Source of the DNA: Brotonthovivens ammoniilytica
GTDB lineage: Bacteria > Bacillota > Clostridia > Lachnospirales > Lachnospiraceae
Length of the DNA: 64,000 bases
Reading direction: 5' to 3'
Assembly: GCF_025566885.1 (NCBI RefSeq)
Contig: NZ_JAOQJQ010000001.1
Location: 904,277 to 968,276 of the forward strand
Shown: positions 7,089 through 15,726 of the stretch, piece by piece
How the letters are laid out: each line of letters starts with the position of its first letter
How positions within the stretch are numbered: position 1 is the stretch's first letter
Translations under genes and position numbers: made by a program
Notes under the pieces: model-generated
Database searches by the model: none
Seen by the model: the letters and a program-made list of their open reading frames with translations, nothing else
What the model was told of the DNA's origin: nothing

Positions 7089-9929
7089 TTAGTCTGCTCT
7101 CATATTGGAGGCCCCCGATGCCTGTCCGGTGATCACAGTCTCTTTTTCTTCTAAATCAAAATAATAATTAAAAATATCCCTTCCCACAGCAGTTGCATTG
7201 GTAGAACTATAGCCATTGGCAATACGGACTGCTATTGCTATCTCTGGCGTATCAGCCGGCGCATATCCAATAAACAATGCATGATCCGGCCGGGTTTTAA
7301 CCTCCTGGGCAGTGCCGGTCTTTCCCGCCACATCTAAATCCATGCCTTTTAAAACGGAATTATATTGTGCAAACTGCCGCATCCCCTGGGAAATGGCCAT
7401 CCAGGTCTCTTCCGATAATTCTATTGTTTCTTTCTTTTTTATCCCAGCATTTTTTTCACTGATCAGCGTCAGGGGAATCTCTCTCCCCTGTAACGCCAGC
7501 GTACTTACATATTTTGCCAGCTGGGTTGTGGTATAGTTATGTGTTCCCTGTCCGATTGCAGACTGAATGCCATAATCTTTTGTCACATGCGGCTGGCTTT
7601 CTGTCAGCTCAATTCCGGATTTTTCATCCAGACCAAACAAGGATGCATATTTCTGCAGATAAGAAAGCGCCTGGCTGTCATTATAGGATGCCTGATTTCT
7701 TGTCCCAAGACGCCAGGAAATATCGCACAGATAGTCGTTGCAGGAATTTTGAATTGCAGAAGCCGCGTTCACAATACTGCCGTGCCCCGAATGCTTCCAG
7801 CACCTTAAATCCGGTTTTAATTTATCAAACACACCGTCGCAGATCATCTGGGTATTGGCAGTTATCACCCCTTCCTGAATCCCCGCCGCAACCGTCACAG
7901 GCTTAAAGGCAGAGCCCGGAGCAGTCATCTGCTGGGAAGCCCGGTTATAAAGGGGCAGCGAGCGGTCTTTTAAAAGCTCATTGTAATATTCGGAATCCAT
8001 AGGCTCTGCCAGTCGGTTACTATCATATCCCGGATAGGAGACACAGGCCAAAACCTCACCGGTTCCCTGCTGTACCACAACCGCCGAGCCGGAACAGGGG
8101 TCTAGACCAAGCATAGCAGGTGTCAGTTCCAGATTTTTTATTTTCTTTTTCACAAAGGAAAACGTACTGAGTTTCCCATTTTTCAGAAGATTATAATCTT
8201 TATCCTTTTCTGACAAAATACCCTGCCGGTATAAAAGAAGGCATACCTCTCTTCCGGAAATTTCATCCTTTAAAATCATATGGCTTAGCACCAGCTTTTC
8301 AAAGTCTTCCTGTTCCATAAGAGCCTCCTGTATGCGTTCCAATGCATACAGGCAGATCTCCTCGGACGTCAGATATCGGTCTTCATCTAAAATCCCCGGA
8401 GAAATCCACCCCTTCTCAATAGCTCCTCTTAAAAATTCCCGGGTGCTTATGCTCCCCTCCTCCTGCCAGGATTTATACAGTGCATCTGTTTTATCAACCG
8501 CATCCTGAGATAAAATTCTGCTGTTTAACACAGCTATAGTTTCATATTCCTGCATCTCCTCTGACAGCTGTCCAAATGTCCTGTCCCCTTTTTTCAGATC
8601 GGTTTCTATGGCATCCAAAACAGTTCTCTTTTTTCTGTTTAATTTCTGAATCAGGCTCTTTTCCTCATAGGAAGCATTCTCCTGTTTCATATCAGCAATC
8701 TTTAACACTTCATTTTCAATCAGTGCTGTATACACATCATATACGGGAATCCTGATCTGTGTGGAATCTGTAATCCTGGTTTTATCAAAGGTTCTGGCAT
8801 TAATCAGATTGTCCATAAGAATTCCTGCCAGTTTCTCTTCTATCATCTGGTAGACCGCTTCCTGTAAATCTTTATCAATGGTAAGATATACATCTCCTCC
8901 GGAAACAGTCTCTGCCACCCTTTTTTCCTCTCCGATTACCTTTCCAACATTGTTTACCACCACTTCCATTTGCCCGTCTGTGCCCCGCAGCTCTTCTTCC
9001 AGATACTGCTCCATTCCGGCTTTTCCGACGGTATCATCCACTGAATATTCCTGTCCGTTTTCTAAAAATGCCTCCAGTTCATCGGTAAAAATTTTTCCTG
9101 TATACCCAAGTATATGCGACATGGCCTTCGGGCTTTCGTAAACCCTCTCCCAGTCTGTCCCAATCCCAATTCCCCCAAGGGTATCTGAATGTTCCTTCAC
9201 ATAAGCAGCTAATTCCTCAGAAACATCTTCCGCGATAACTGCCGGTTCATATTTTTTATAGGAATTCAGCCACAGCATATATCGTACTCCAAGAATCTCA
9301 AGAACCTCCTGTCTGGAATATTCTTTCTCAAGACCATATTCTAGCAGTTCTTTTTCTGTATAATCTTCTTTTCCCCAGCCATACAGTGCGAACTTTTGGT
9401 TTCCCGCCAGATAATCTATCATTTCTTCTGCCGTCATATTTTTTTGTTCCTCCGTCAGATCTGCCGGATCCTTAAGGCCAAATATATCTGCGCGAAACCG
9501 CAGCAGCAGACTGCCGTCCACCGTATATATATACCCCTCCTTCTCATCCGCAGCAATTTTAAGTCCTGTCTTTAGACTGCCTCCCAAAACCTGCATTTTT
9601 TTCTGAAGCCGATGAATATTTCCATTTAAAGTAAGCTGGCGTTCCCGATCTGTTTCATAGCTGCCACTGTCTGTTATGGTAATTGTATAAACAAGACGGC
9701 TGGATGCAAGAAGTTTTCCATTACGGTCATAAATGTTTCCCCTTGGAGCAGCCTGCGTCAACGTCTTTGTAGTCTTTAAGATAAAGCTTTCTTTATAGGT
9801 TTTTCCTTCTACAATCTGCAGCTGCCAAATCCTTCGGACTAACACAGCTGCCAGCAGTAAAAATATGATTTTTAAAATAGCAAGCCGCGAAATTTTTAAA
9901 TGTCTGTGATTCCTTTTCCATTGTTTCAT
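7089..9929 (-). CDS. Class B penicillin-binding protein (PBP2-type transpeptidase), unusually long
   Basis: A 946-residue protein with one N-terminal membrane anchor (LAILKIIFLLLAAVLV), a dimerisation domain starting near APRGNIYDRNGKLLA, and a transpeptidase domain. The catalytic triad motifs are visible: SAFK at about residue 672, SCN near 730 and KTGTAQ near 870. It cross-links peptidoglycan outside the membrane. It is some 250 residues longer than ordinary PBP2; the excess is a charged, mostly helical insertion at about residues 370-610, between the pedestal and transpeptidase. ATG 9929 is preferred over GTG 9938 because AGGGTG lies at normal distance. The promoter contains a BlaI/CopY-like box. 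Confidence 0.88.
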   Translation of the reverse strand: MKQWKRNHRHLKISRLAILKIIFLLLAAVLVRRIWQLQIVEGKTYKESFILKTTKTLTQAAPRGNIYDRNGKLLASSRLVYTITITDSGSYETDRERQLTLNGNIHRLQKKMQVLGGSLKTGLKIAADEKEGYIYTVDGSLLLRFRADIFGLKDPADLTEEQKNMTAEEMIDYLAGNQKFALYGWGKEDYTEKELLEYGLEKEYSRQEVLEILGVRYMLWLNSYKKYEPAVIAEDVSEELAAYVKEHSDTLGGIGIGTDWERVYESPKAMSHILGYTGKIFTDELEAFLENGQEYSVDDTVGKAGMEQYLEEELRGTDGQMEVVVNNVGKVIGEEKRVAETVSGGDVYLTIDKDLQEAVYQMIEEKLAGILMDNLINARTFDKTRITDSTQIRIPVYDVYTALIENEVLKIADMKQENASYEEKSLIQKLNRKKRTVLDAIETDLKKGDRTFGQLSEEMQEYETIAVLNSRILSQDAVDKTDALYKSWQEEGSISTREFLRGAIEKGWISPGILDEDRYLTSEEICLYALERIQEALMEQEDFEKLVLSHMILKDEISGREVCLLLYRQGILSEKDKDYNLLKNGKLSTFSFVKKKIKNLELTPAMLGLDPCSGSAVVVQQGTGEVLACVSYPGYDSNRLAEPMDSEYYNELLKDRSLPLYNRASQQMTAPGSAFKPVTVAAGIQEGVITANTQMICDGVFDKLKPDLRCWKHSGHGSIVNAASAIQNSCNDYLCDISWRLGTRNQASYNDSQALSYLQKYASLFGLDEKSGIELTESQPHVTKDYGIQSAIGQGTHNYTTTQLAKYVSTLALQGREIPLTLISEKNAGIKKKETIELSEETWMAISQGMRQFAQYNSVLKGMDLDVAGKTGTAQEVKTRPDHALFIGYAPADTPEIAIAVRIANGYSSTNATAVGRDIFNYYFDLEEKETVITGQASGASNMRAD

Positions 9930-9962
9930 TTTCTTCACCCTTACACTCGTAATATTTCATAC

Positions 9963-9991
9963 ATCTTACACGTGTAGGATTTTATTGTCAA
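9963..9991 (-). promoter_or_regulatory. PBP promoter with BlaI/MecI/CopY-type operator
   Basis: On the minus strand -35 TTGACA (9986-9991) and -10 TAAGAT (9963-9968) are separated by exactly 17 bp. The perfect palindrome TACACGTGTA (9967-9976) fits the TACAnnTGTA box recognised by the BlaI/MecI/CopY repressor family, and it covers the -10. A weaker dyad TTAC-N4-GTAA (9941-9952) lies in the leader. No BlaI-type gene is present in this window. Confidence 0.6.
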
Positions 9992-10270
9992 GTATTACAT
10001 TATATCTGCCGCAGGTATGATGTCCGCCTTCCCTTTGGGAGGTTTTAAATTCCTGGTAATCATATTTTATCCGTATGATACAATAAATTCAACTGTTTCA
10101 AAAGCTTTGCCCGTAAAAGAACCAAACGAGACTTTATGTAAAAAGAGGACGCTCATTGCAGCATTCCGAAAAAAATATCCCAATGTAACATATGGGATCT
10201 ACAGTGGGAATGCCCATAACATTAGTTTGTGTCAAGATAGGACTAAAAGATTTTTTAACTTTTTTAAATC
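9992..10270. other. Intergenic region without a supported gene
   Basis: Between the PBP promoter and the hairpin at 10271. An open frame on the plus strand here has no ribosome site and no recognisable domain. A short dyad ATCCCA-N10-TGGGAT lies at about 10177-10198. Nothing else is evident. Confidence 0.4.
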
Positions 10271-10310
10271 ACAAAGGCATTTCGACTATTATTGCCCGAA
10301 ATGCCTTTGT
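10271..10310 (-). terminator. Hairpin after the small gene at 10314
   Basis: A perfect 14-bp stem (10271-10284 with 10297-10310) starts 4 bp after the stop codon of the minus-strand gene. The following sequence is only moderately T-rich, so termination is likely but not certain. Confidence 0.55.
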
Positions 10311-10313
10311 ACC

Positions 10314-10640
10314 TCAACAAATCTTCCCTATTGCTGCTTTGTTTGAGTAATATTCCTCTTTAGCAGTTTCCACTGCATCTTCTCTGCTAAAGACAATATT
10401 TTCTGTTTCCATAGTATTCTGATATATTCTTTGCAAATAATCTTTTTTATCAAACTGATAATAGAATGTACTCTCTCCTTCTCCTGGAATTTCACACTGC
10501 ATCTCAGCTACTAATCCCTCTTCATTCGTAAAATACTTTACATAACTATAATTTTCCAGTTTTGCGTTTTCCAATAAATTATACGGTGATATGATTGGTG
10601 AGTACAGCATATCATATATCTTCTTAATATAAGCATCCAT
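10314..10640 (-). CDS. Hypothetical protein coupled to the helicase
   Basis: A 108-residue acidic soluble protein I do not recognise. It starts at ATG 10640 with GGAGGAAG 5 nt upstream; an in-frame start at 10661 is less plausible. No signal peptide or membrane helix is seen. It follows the helicase gene by only 17 bp in the same orientation, so it is probably made from the same transcript and may be an accessory factor. The position in an accessory island makes a role tied to the helicase more likely than housekeeping, but that is inference. Confidence 0.65.
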   Translation of the reverse strand: MDAYIKKIYDMLYSPIISPYNLLENAKLENYSYVKYFTNEEGLVAEMQCEIPGEGESTFYYQFDKKDYLQRIYQNTMETENIVFSREDAVETAKEEYYSNKAAIGKIC

Positions 10641-10657
10641 GTTTCTTCCTCCTAGCA

Positions 10658-12460
10658 TCAATATTCTTCATCATCTAAATGCAAATACTCCATTAATATC
10701 TTTTCAACAAATTCCTCCGCAATCGCAAGCTTTTCAAATGCTATATCAAAATCTGACACTTTCCATTCTTCCCGCTTTTTTCCTATTTCACCTCTCAAAT
10801 AAGCGTTAAAATACATAGCCAGCATTGCACCATTATTAGTTGCCTTACTTTTTATCCACAAATATTTCCCATTAAACAGTCTGCAATCTGCTAAATTTTT
10901 TTCTGATTGATTAATATGGAATTTAGTTATTAACTGCGGAACCAAAATTTCTCTTATCTGATCATCTAGATTTTTCTTCCTATTAGCAAAATACAAATCA
11001 GGTCTTTTAAATGCAGCCGTATCTTTTGTTCTTGTTTGATTATAAATTGCTAATGCCTGCTCATAGTCAATATGCAGCAGCTCCTTTAACTTATCAATAT
11101 TCTCTTTTTGTTTCCGTTCTTCTTCCTTTTGCTTCTTTATCAATTCCGTATTTAAATATGTATCTGTAATTAAAGTTCCTGTTCCTCGTTCTTTTGCCAA
11201 GCCAAGAGGGATTATATCTGCTCCTGCTCCGGAAGATGTTCCTTTAGATGATTCTCCACTGTCATCCAGCAAGTTCTCATCCTGAAGATGCTTAATTACT
11301 TCACTCTCCTGTAGCTCTATCTTGTATTTTTCCCAAAGTTCCGATAACTGCAAGTTGTGATGTGAAACTACGTCTGCAATGTTATCATCCGCTTTCTCAG
11401 CTTCCTTATCAGGAATAACCCTTAAAACTCTACCAATAAACTGCTCATATGGAAGCTCACTTCTAAATGGTCTGAATATCGCAGCCACGCTAAGATAAGG
11501 GTGATCATATCCTTCTCCCAACATCGCAACATGAATAATAACATCTACACGATGATTTTCTATATCTTGTTTTATTTCACTCCGTTCTTCTGGTGTTTGT
11601 CTGCTGTGGATAACTTCTGCGCTGTATCCTTTTTCTACATACAACCGCTTAATTTGCTCTGCATGGTCAATACTACATGCAACTGCGATAATTTTATGAG
11701 GTACTTTTGATCCATCTCTTCGTTTATTTTCCAACAACTTCAGGCTTTCTTTAACTACACTTTCAGAGCATTCTTTGGAATATGCTACTGACCGTCTTAT
11801 CCAGTCTTCATCACGCAGACCAAGTGCCAATAGTTCTTCAACTGTATACTGCTTTGTTTCATCTTTATCAATTGTCAGAAATAGTTGTTCCGGTATATAC
11901 TCAATATTTCTAAGTGATTTTACATACCCTTTTGCCATAGCCTGACTCAGTTTATACTTATAAACTAATTCACCAGCCAATTCTACACCATCTGTACGTA
12001 TCGGTGTTCCAGTTAGCTTAACGACCTTAGCCTTATTAAAATGATTTATGGTTTCAACCCACGTATTAGCTGTCGAATGATGAGCCTCGTCAATAATTAT
12101 CATATCAAAATAATCCTTGGGTAAATAGTTTAACGGGGAGCTGTTTAATCTTGCCTGCAATTTATGGATATTCAAAACCACTATATTAGCTGCATCTAAT
12201 ATCTCCCTTTTTATACCACGTTCAAATTCCACCAAAGTCGGTGTTTCATGCACTTTATTAAATATTTTTCTTTTGTACCAAAAGCTTTCTGGGTTCTCCG
12301 GGTCTAAAGAATCCACAACAGTGTCCTTAATAGTTAACTGTGGTGTAATAATCAATGCTCTCCCTTCGCAAATATGAAACGGCAGTAATCCCATCAACCC
12401 CGTTTTTCCAACTCCTGTCGGAAGTACCACTATTGCATGTGTACGTTTTTTATTGCGCAC
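10658..12460 (-). CDS. DEAD/DEAH-box superfamily 2 helicase, 5'-truncated
   Basis: A 600-residue SF2 helicase related to the motor subunits of restriction-type systems. Walker A LPTGVGKTG lies only about 20 residues from the apparent start, DEAH (IIIDEAHHS) at about 125, motif III-like LTGTP near 150, and motifs V/VI (LGEGYDHP, QFIGRVLR) near 315-345. The frame stays open with protein-like sequence upstream of GTG 12460 as far as a stop at 12548-12550, but contains no start with a ribosome site. Any N-terminal Q-motif or nuclease domain is therefore missing. The lost part ends at a junction with a LysR fragment. The gene may be non-functional or expressed from the GTG. Confidence 0.75.
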   Translation of the reverse strand: MRNKKRTHAIVVLPTGVGKTGLMGLLPFHICEGRALIITPQLTIKDTVVDSLDPENPESFWYKRKIFNKVHETPTLVEFERGIKREILDAANIVVLNIHKLQARLNSSPLNYLPKDYFDMIIIDEAHHSTANTWVETINHFNKAKVVKLTGTPIRTDGVELAGELVYKYKLSQAMAKGYVKSLRNIEYIPEQLFLTIDKDETKQYTVEELLALGLRDEDWIRRSVAYSKECSESVVKESLKLLENKRRDGSKVPHKIIAVACSIDHAEQIKRLYVEKGYSAEVIHSRQTPEERSEIKQDIENHRVDVIIHVAMLGEGYDHPYLSVAAIFRPFRSELPYEQFIGRVLRVIPDKEAEKADDNIADVVSHHNLQLSELWEKYKIELQESEVIKHLQDENLLDDSGESSKGTSSGAGADIIPLGLAKERGTGTLITDTYLNTELIKKQKEEERKQKENIDKLKELLHIDYEQALAIYNQTRTKDTAAFKRPDLYFANRKKNLDDQIREILVPQLITKFHINQSEKNLADCRLFNGKYLWIKSKATNNGAMLAMYFNAYLRGEIGKKREEWKVSDFDIAFEKLAIAEEFVEKILMEYLHLDDEEY

Positions 12461-12540
12461 AATAAAATGTTCATATACTTTGTAATATCCTTGTATTTTG
12501 TCCTTAGTAAGGCTACTTACTGCGAGATTTCTATATTCGC

Positions 12541-13026
12541 GATTATATTAAAAGAGGATTTCTCGATATAGGTTTAATGTCAGAACCGATTGATATGCGT
12601 AAATACAATTTTGTCAATATGCCAGTCAAGGAACAGTGGGGTGTATTTGTTCCTAGTGATTCCGGATTGTCCAAAAAGGAACGTATAACGCCAAAAGATT
12701 TAGCTGGAATGTCCATTGTGACTGCAACAGGCGACTTCAACCAAAGCCGGATCGGAAAATGGCTTGGTGATTATAAAGATCAGGTTGAAATTGCTGCCAC
12801 CGCTAATCTTCCTTATAACGAAGCAGTGTTAGCAAAAGAAAATATAGGCGTAATGCTTAGTATCAACTTAAACTGTATCTATGAAAACCTGCGGTTTATT
12901 CCACTGCAGCCCCTTTTGGAGGTTTCAACGGTCTTAGGTTGGAAAAAGGAGCAGATATTTTCTGCCACAACTTCTGCCTTTATAGATTTTTCAATGCAAT
13001 ACTTAAAAGGCATAACTCATGATTAA
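12541..13026 (+). pseudogene. LysR-family regulator, C-terminal fragment
   Basis: Only the effector-binding half of a LysR regulator remains. Protein-like sequence begins around 12541 (DYIKRGFLDIGLMSEPID) and runs through PVKEQWGVFVPSDSGL, a typical subdomain of LysR sensors, to the stop at 13026. The helix-turn-helix half is absent. The first ATG in frame is at 12577, without a ribosome site. The remnant abuts the truncated helicase, so both genes lost their 5' ends at the same point. The fragment may once have regulated the redox genes downstream. Confidence 0.75.
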
Positions 13027-13064
13027 ATATAAGTATTAGACATTTTAAACAGCCAAATTTACAA

Positions 13065-13099
13065 TAAAGGTGTTCCAGAACGGAGCATCTTTATTTTTA
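13065..13099 (+). terminator. Terminator after the LysR fragment
   Basis: An 8-bp stem (13065-13072 with 13086-13093, one G:U) is followed by TTTTTAT, about 40 bp after the LysR stop and before the MerR gene. Confidence 0.55.
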
Positions 13100-13122
13100 T
13101 ACAATAGGGAAGGAAGTTTGAA

Positions 13123-13491
13123 ATGACAATCAATGAAGCAAGTGAACGATACAAAATTCCCATTAAAATTTTACAGGAATATGAAAGCTGGGGACTATGT
13201 GGTGAAGTAAAAAAAATAATGAGTTCGTGGCATTATGATGAAAGCGATATTGAACGATTAAGTACCATTATGACGCTTCACGATATCGGTTTCACTAATG
13301 ATGAAGTAAAAGAATATATGCAGCTGCTTTTGAAAGGAGAATCAACGGAAAAGGAACGGCTGAACATGCTGAGTGAAAAAAGAAATGGCACATTAGATGA
13401 AATTCATTTTAAGGAAAAACAATTAGACCGTCTGGATTATCTTCGATTTGAGATACAAAAAGGAAACAAATCACCATCAACATATTTTTAA
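13123..13491 (+). CDS. MerR-family transcriptional regulator (short)
   Basis: A 122-residue protein with an N-terminal MerR-like helix-turn-helix (EASERYKIPIKILQEYESWG) and a predicted coiled-coil dimerisation helix over roughly residues 60-105. The usual MerR wing arginine-tyrosine pair is degenerate. No metal-binding cysteines follow the coil. It precedes the exported flavodoxin operon by 56 bp on the same strand and is the obvious candidate regulator of it. A GGAAGGAAG ribosome site precedes ATG 13123. Confidence 0.75.
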   Translation: MTINEASERYKIPIKILQEYESWGLCGEVKKIMSSWHYDESDIERLSTIMTLHDIGFTNDEVKEYMQLLLKGESTEKERLNMLSEKRNGTLDEIHFKEKQLDRLDYLRFEIQKGNKSPSTYF

Positions 13492-13547
13492 AAGAATTAT
13501 AGATAAAAACAACAATCTTTAATGTAAACCTGAAAGGAGTTTTCACA

Positions 13548-14246
13548 ATGAAAAAAGTATTTTCAATTATTATGGTTCTTACTCTGCTGCTCTCTTTTAC
13601 GGCTTGCAGCAACAATGCCAATAATGAGGGGGCTTCCTCTGCTCCACAGCAATCAAGTAATCAAAGTTCTGCATCTGCTAAGGAAGCAGACAGCCAAAAC
13701 GATTCTTCCGCACTTACCGAAGAATCAGGCAGTCCAGATAATTCTTCCACATTCACCGAAACAGACGCTAAATCATTAGTGGTTTATTTTTCCTGGTCGG
13801 GAAACACCGAAAATGTTGCCAAGTCTATTCAAGCGCAGACAAACGCTGATATTTTTGAAATCGTACCGGCCACACCGTACAGCGACGACTATGATACTGT
13901 TGTGGATTTGGCACAGGAAGAACAGAAGAATAACGCCCGCCCTGGAATTTCGGGCAGCATTGAAAACATTGAGCAGTACGACGTTATCTATGTAGGATTT
14001 CCAAACTGGTGGGGCGATATGCCGATGATTCTCTATACATTTTTCGATACTTACGATTTGTCCGGCAAAACAGTTGCTCTGTTCTGCACTAGCGGCGGCA
14101 GCGGTCTTTCGGGAACGGTAAATGAAGTAAAATCCCTTGAACCAAATGCAGCCGTGACAGAGGGGCTTCACATCGGCAGCGGTTCATCCTCAAATCCCGA
14201 CAGTGCAGTAAGCAAATGGCTGGAGGATATAGGACTTGCCAAATAG
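13548..14246 (+). CDS. Flavodoxin-fold lipoprotein
   Basis: A 232-residue protein. Residues 1-20 form a lipoprotein signal peptide ending in FTAC. A Ser/Gln/Ala-rich tether of about 55 residues follows, then a flavodoxin domain from about residue 75. The FMN-phosphate loop is YFSWSGNTENVAKSI, and GFPNWWGDMPM and CTSGGSGLSG are the loops that flank the isoalloxazine ring. The protein should be anchored on the outer face of the membrane, whereas ordinary flavodoxins are cytoplasmic electron carriers. It is 12 bp upstream of a second flavodoxin-bearing lipoprotein. The electron partner is unknown; the DUF4405 membrane protein of the same operon is a candidate. Confidence 0.85.
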   Translation: MKKVFSIIMVLTLLLSFTACSNNANNEGASSAPQQSSNQSSASAKEADSQNDSSALTEESGSPDNSSTFTETDAKSLVVYFSWSGNTENVAKSIQAQTNADIFEIVPATPYSDDYDTVVDLAQEEQKNNARPGISGSIENIEQYDVIYVGFPNWWGDMPMILYTFFDTYDLSGKTVALFCTSGGSGLSGTVNEVKSLEPNAAVTEGLHIGSGSSSNPDSAVSKWLEDIGLAK

Positions 14247-14258
14247 GAGACTATTTTT

Positions 14259-15710
14259 ATGAAAAAAATTATATCACTGCTTTTATCGCTATCCCTTATT
14301 TTCTCTTTGACAGCCTGCAGTCAGACAGAGAGGCCCGGCACAAGTTCAGAACAGCTATCTGCAGACAATTCTCTGGAGACAAGTGATCTGCAGGTTCCAG
14401 AAAACTTTGTTTTGATTAAGGGCGGCTCTTTTGAGATGGGCAGCCCCGAATCTGAAGCGTGGCGCAGTGCTGATGAAACACAGCACAAGGTTACTGTCAG
14501 CGATTTTTATATGAGCAAATACGAGCTGACACAAAAAGAATATGAAGAAATCACAGGCAGCAATCCCAGTAACTTTTCAGGAGAAGATCTACCCGTTGAA
14601 AATGTCTCCTGGCTTGACGCAGCAGCCTACTGCAATGCCCGAAGTGAAAAAGACGGCTTAACCCCGGTCTACACAATCGACGGTAAGAATGTTTCCTGGG
14701 ACAAAAGTGCAAACGGTTACCGCCTGCCCACCGAGGCGGAATGGGAATATGCCTGCCGTGCCGGTACCACTACACCGTTTTATATGGAAAACTCTCCCAG
14801 CTCCGAAGATGCAAACTATTACGGCCATTACCCCTACGAAATAGAGGATAACTATTTTTCACAGGGAAATTTGGAAGTAAAACCCGGTGATTACAGACAA
14901 ACCACTGTCCCTGTAGACAGTTTTTCCGAAAACCCTTACGGGCTTTACAATATGCACGGTAATGTAAGTGAATGGGTCTGGGATTATTATGGGGATTACT
15001 CCGATGAGGCACAAACAAATCCCACCGGTCCTGCCACCGGCACACTTCGGGTTTACCGCGGCGGCGGCTGGAATGATTTCGCTAAAAATATGCGTTCTGC
15101 ATACCGTGCGACACTGGAACAAAATAAAGGCAGTTTCAATCTCGGTATTCGCTTAGTGTTAAATGCGGCTCCCAGTTCCGGCAGTGTTTCAGGAACAGAA
15201 GCACAAAATACAACTGCTGACGGAAACGGCAAAATCTTGATTGCCTATTTCTCATGGGGAGGCAATACAGAGGGCATCGCTAAAGAAATCCAGAGTCAGA
15301 CGGGCGCTGATCTCTTTGAAATTACAATGGTAAATCCATATTCCAGCGACTACAACACCGTTTTGGACGAAGCACAGCGTGATCAGAACGCACAGGCCCG
15401 CCCTGAGCTTGCAAATCACATAGACAATATGGATGAATATGACATTATTATGATCGGTTATCCCAACTGGTGGGCTTCCATTCCTATGCCTGTTGCTTCT
15501 TTCCTGGAAGAATATGATTTTTCGGGTAAAACGATACTGCCGTTCTGCTCCCACGGCGGCGGTCGTTTCGGACAGAGTTTAACGGCTATCGCCAAGCTTG
15601 CGCCAAACGCTGCCATGGGGGAAGCGCTTTCTATCCACTATTCAGGCGGCTCAGAACTTTCGGGAGATGTGTCTGACTGGCTGAATAGCAATAACATTCA
15701 AACAAATTGA
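14259..15710 (+). CDS. Lipoprotein fusing a formylglycine-generating-enzyme fold to flavodoxin
   Basis: A 483-residue protein with signal peptide and perfect lipobox LTAC. Residues about 50-305 are an FGE/SUMF1-type domain (IKGGSFEMGSPESE, YRLPTEAEWEYACRAG, YGLYNMHGNVSEWVWDYY, VYRGGGWND). Residues about 322-480 are a flavodoxin domain (AYFSWGGNTEGIAKEI, GYPNWWASIPMP, CSHGGGRFG) similar to the preceding gene. The catalytic cysteine pair of true formylglycine-generating enzymes is absent from the C-terminal part of the FGE domain, so sulfatase activation is unlikely; the fold more likely has another oxidase or binding role. The fusion and extracytoplasmic placement are unusual. Confidence 0.85.
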   Translation: MKKIISLLLSLSLIFSLTACSQTERPGTSSEQLSADNSLETSDLQVPENFVLIKGGSFEMGSPESEAWRSADETQHKVTVSDFYMSKYELTQKEYEEITGSNPSNFSGEDLPVENVSWLDAAAYCNARSEKDGLTPVYTIDGKNVSWDKSANGYRLPTEAEWEYACRAGTTTPFYMENSPSSEDANYYGHYPYEIEDNYFSQGNLEVKPGDYRQTTVPVDSFSENPYGLYNMHGNVSEWVWDYYGDYSDEAQTNPTGPATGTLRVYRGGGWNDFAKNMRSAYRATLEQNKGSFNLGIRLVLNAAPSSGSVSGTEAQNTTADGNGKILIAYFSWGGNTEGIAKEIQSQTGADLFEITMVNPYSSDYNTVLDEAQRDQNAQARPELANHIDNMDEYDIIMIGYPNWWASIPMPVASFLEEYDFSGKTILPFCSHGGGRFGQSLTAIAKLAPNAAMGEALSIHYSGGSELSGDVSDWLNSNNIQTN

Positions 15711-15726
15711 TTACGGAGGTTAAAAA

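Noticed and set aside
10017..10346. 109-codon plus-strand frame
   Set aside because: No ribosome site, no recognisable domain, and it runs into the end of a minus-strand gene through a terminator-like hairpin.
14259..15200. True formylglycine-generating enzyme for sulfatase maturation
   Set aside because: The catalytic cysteine pair is absent from the expected C-terminal segment and no sulfatase gene is nearby.
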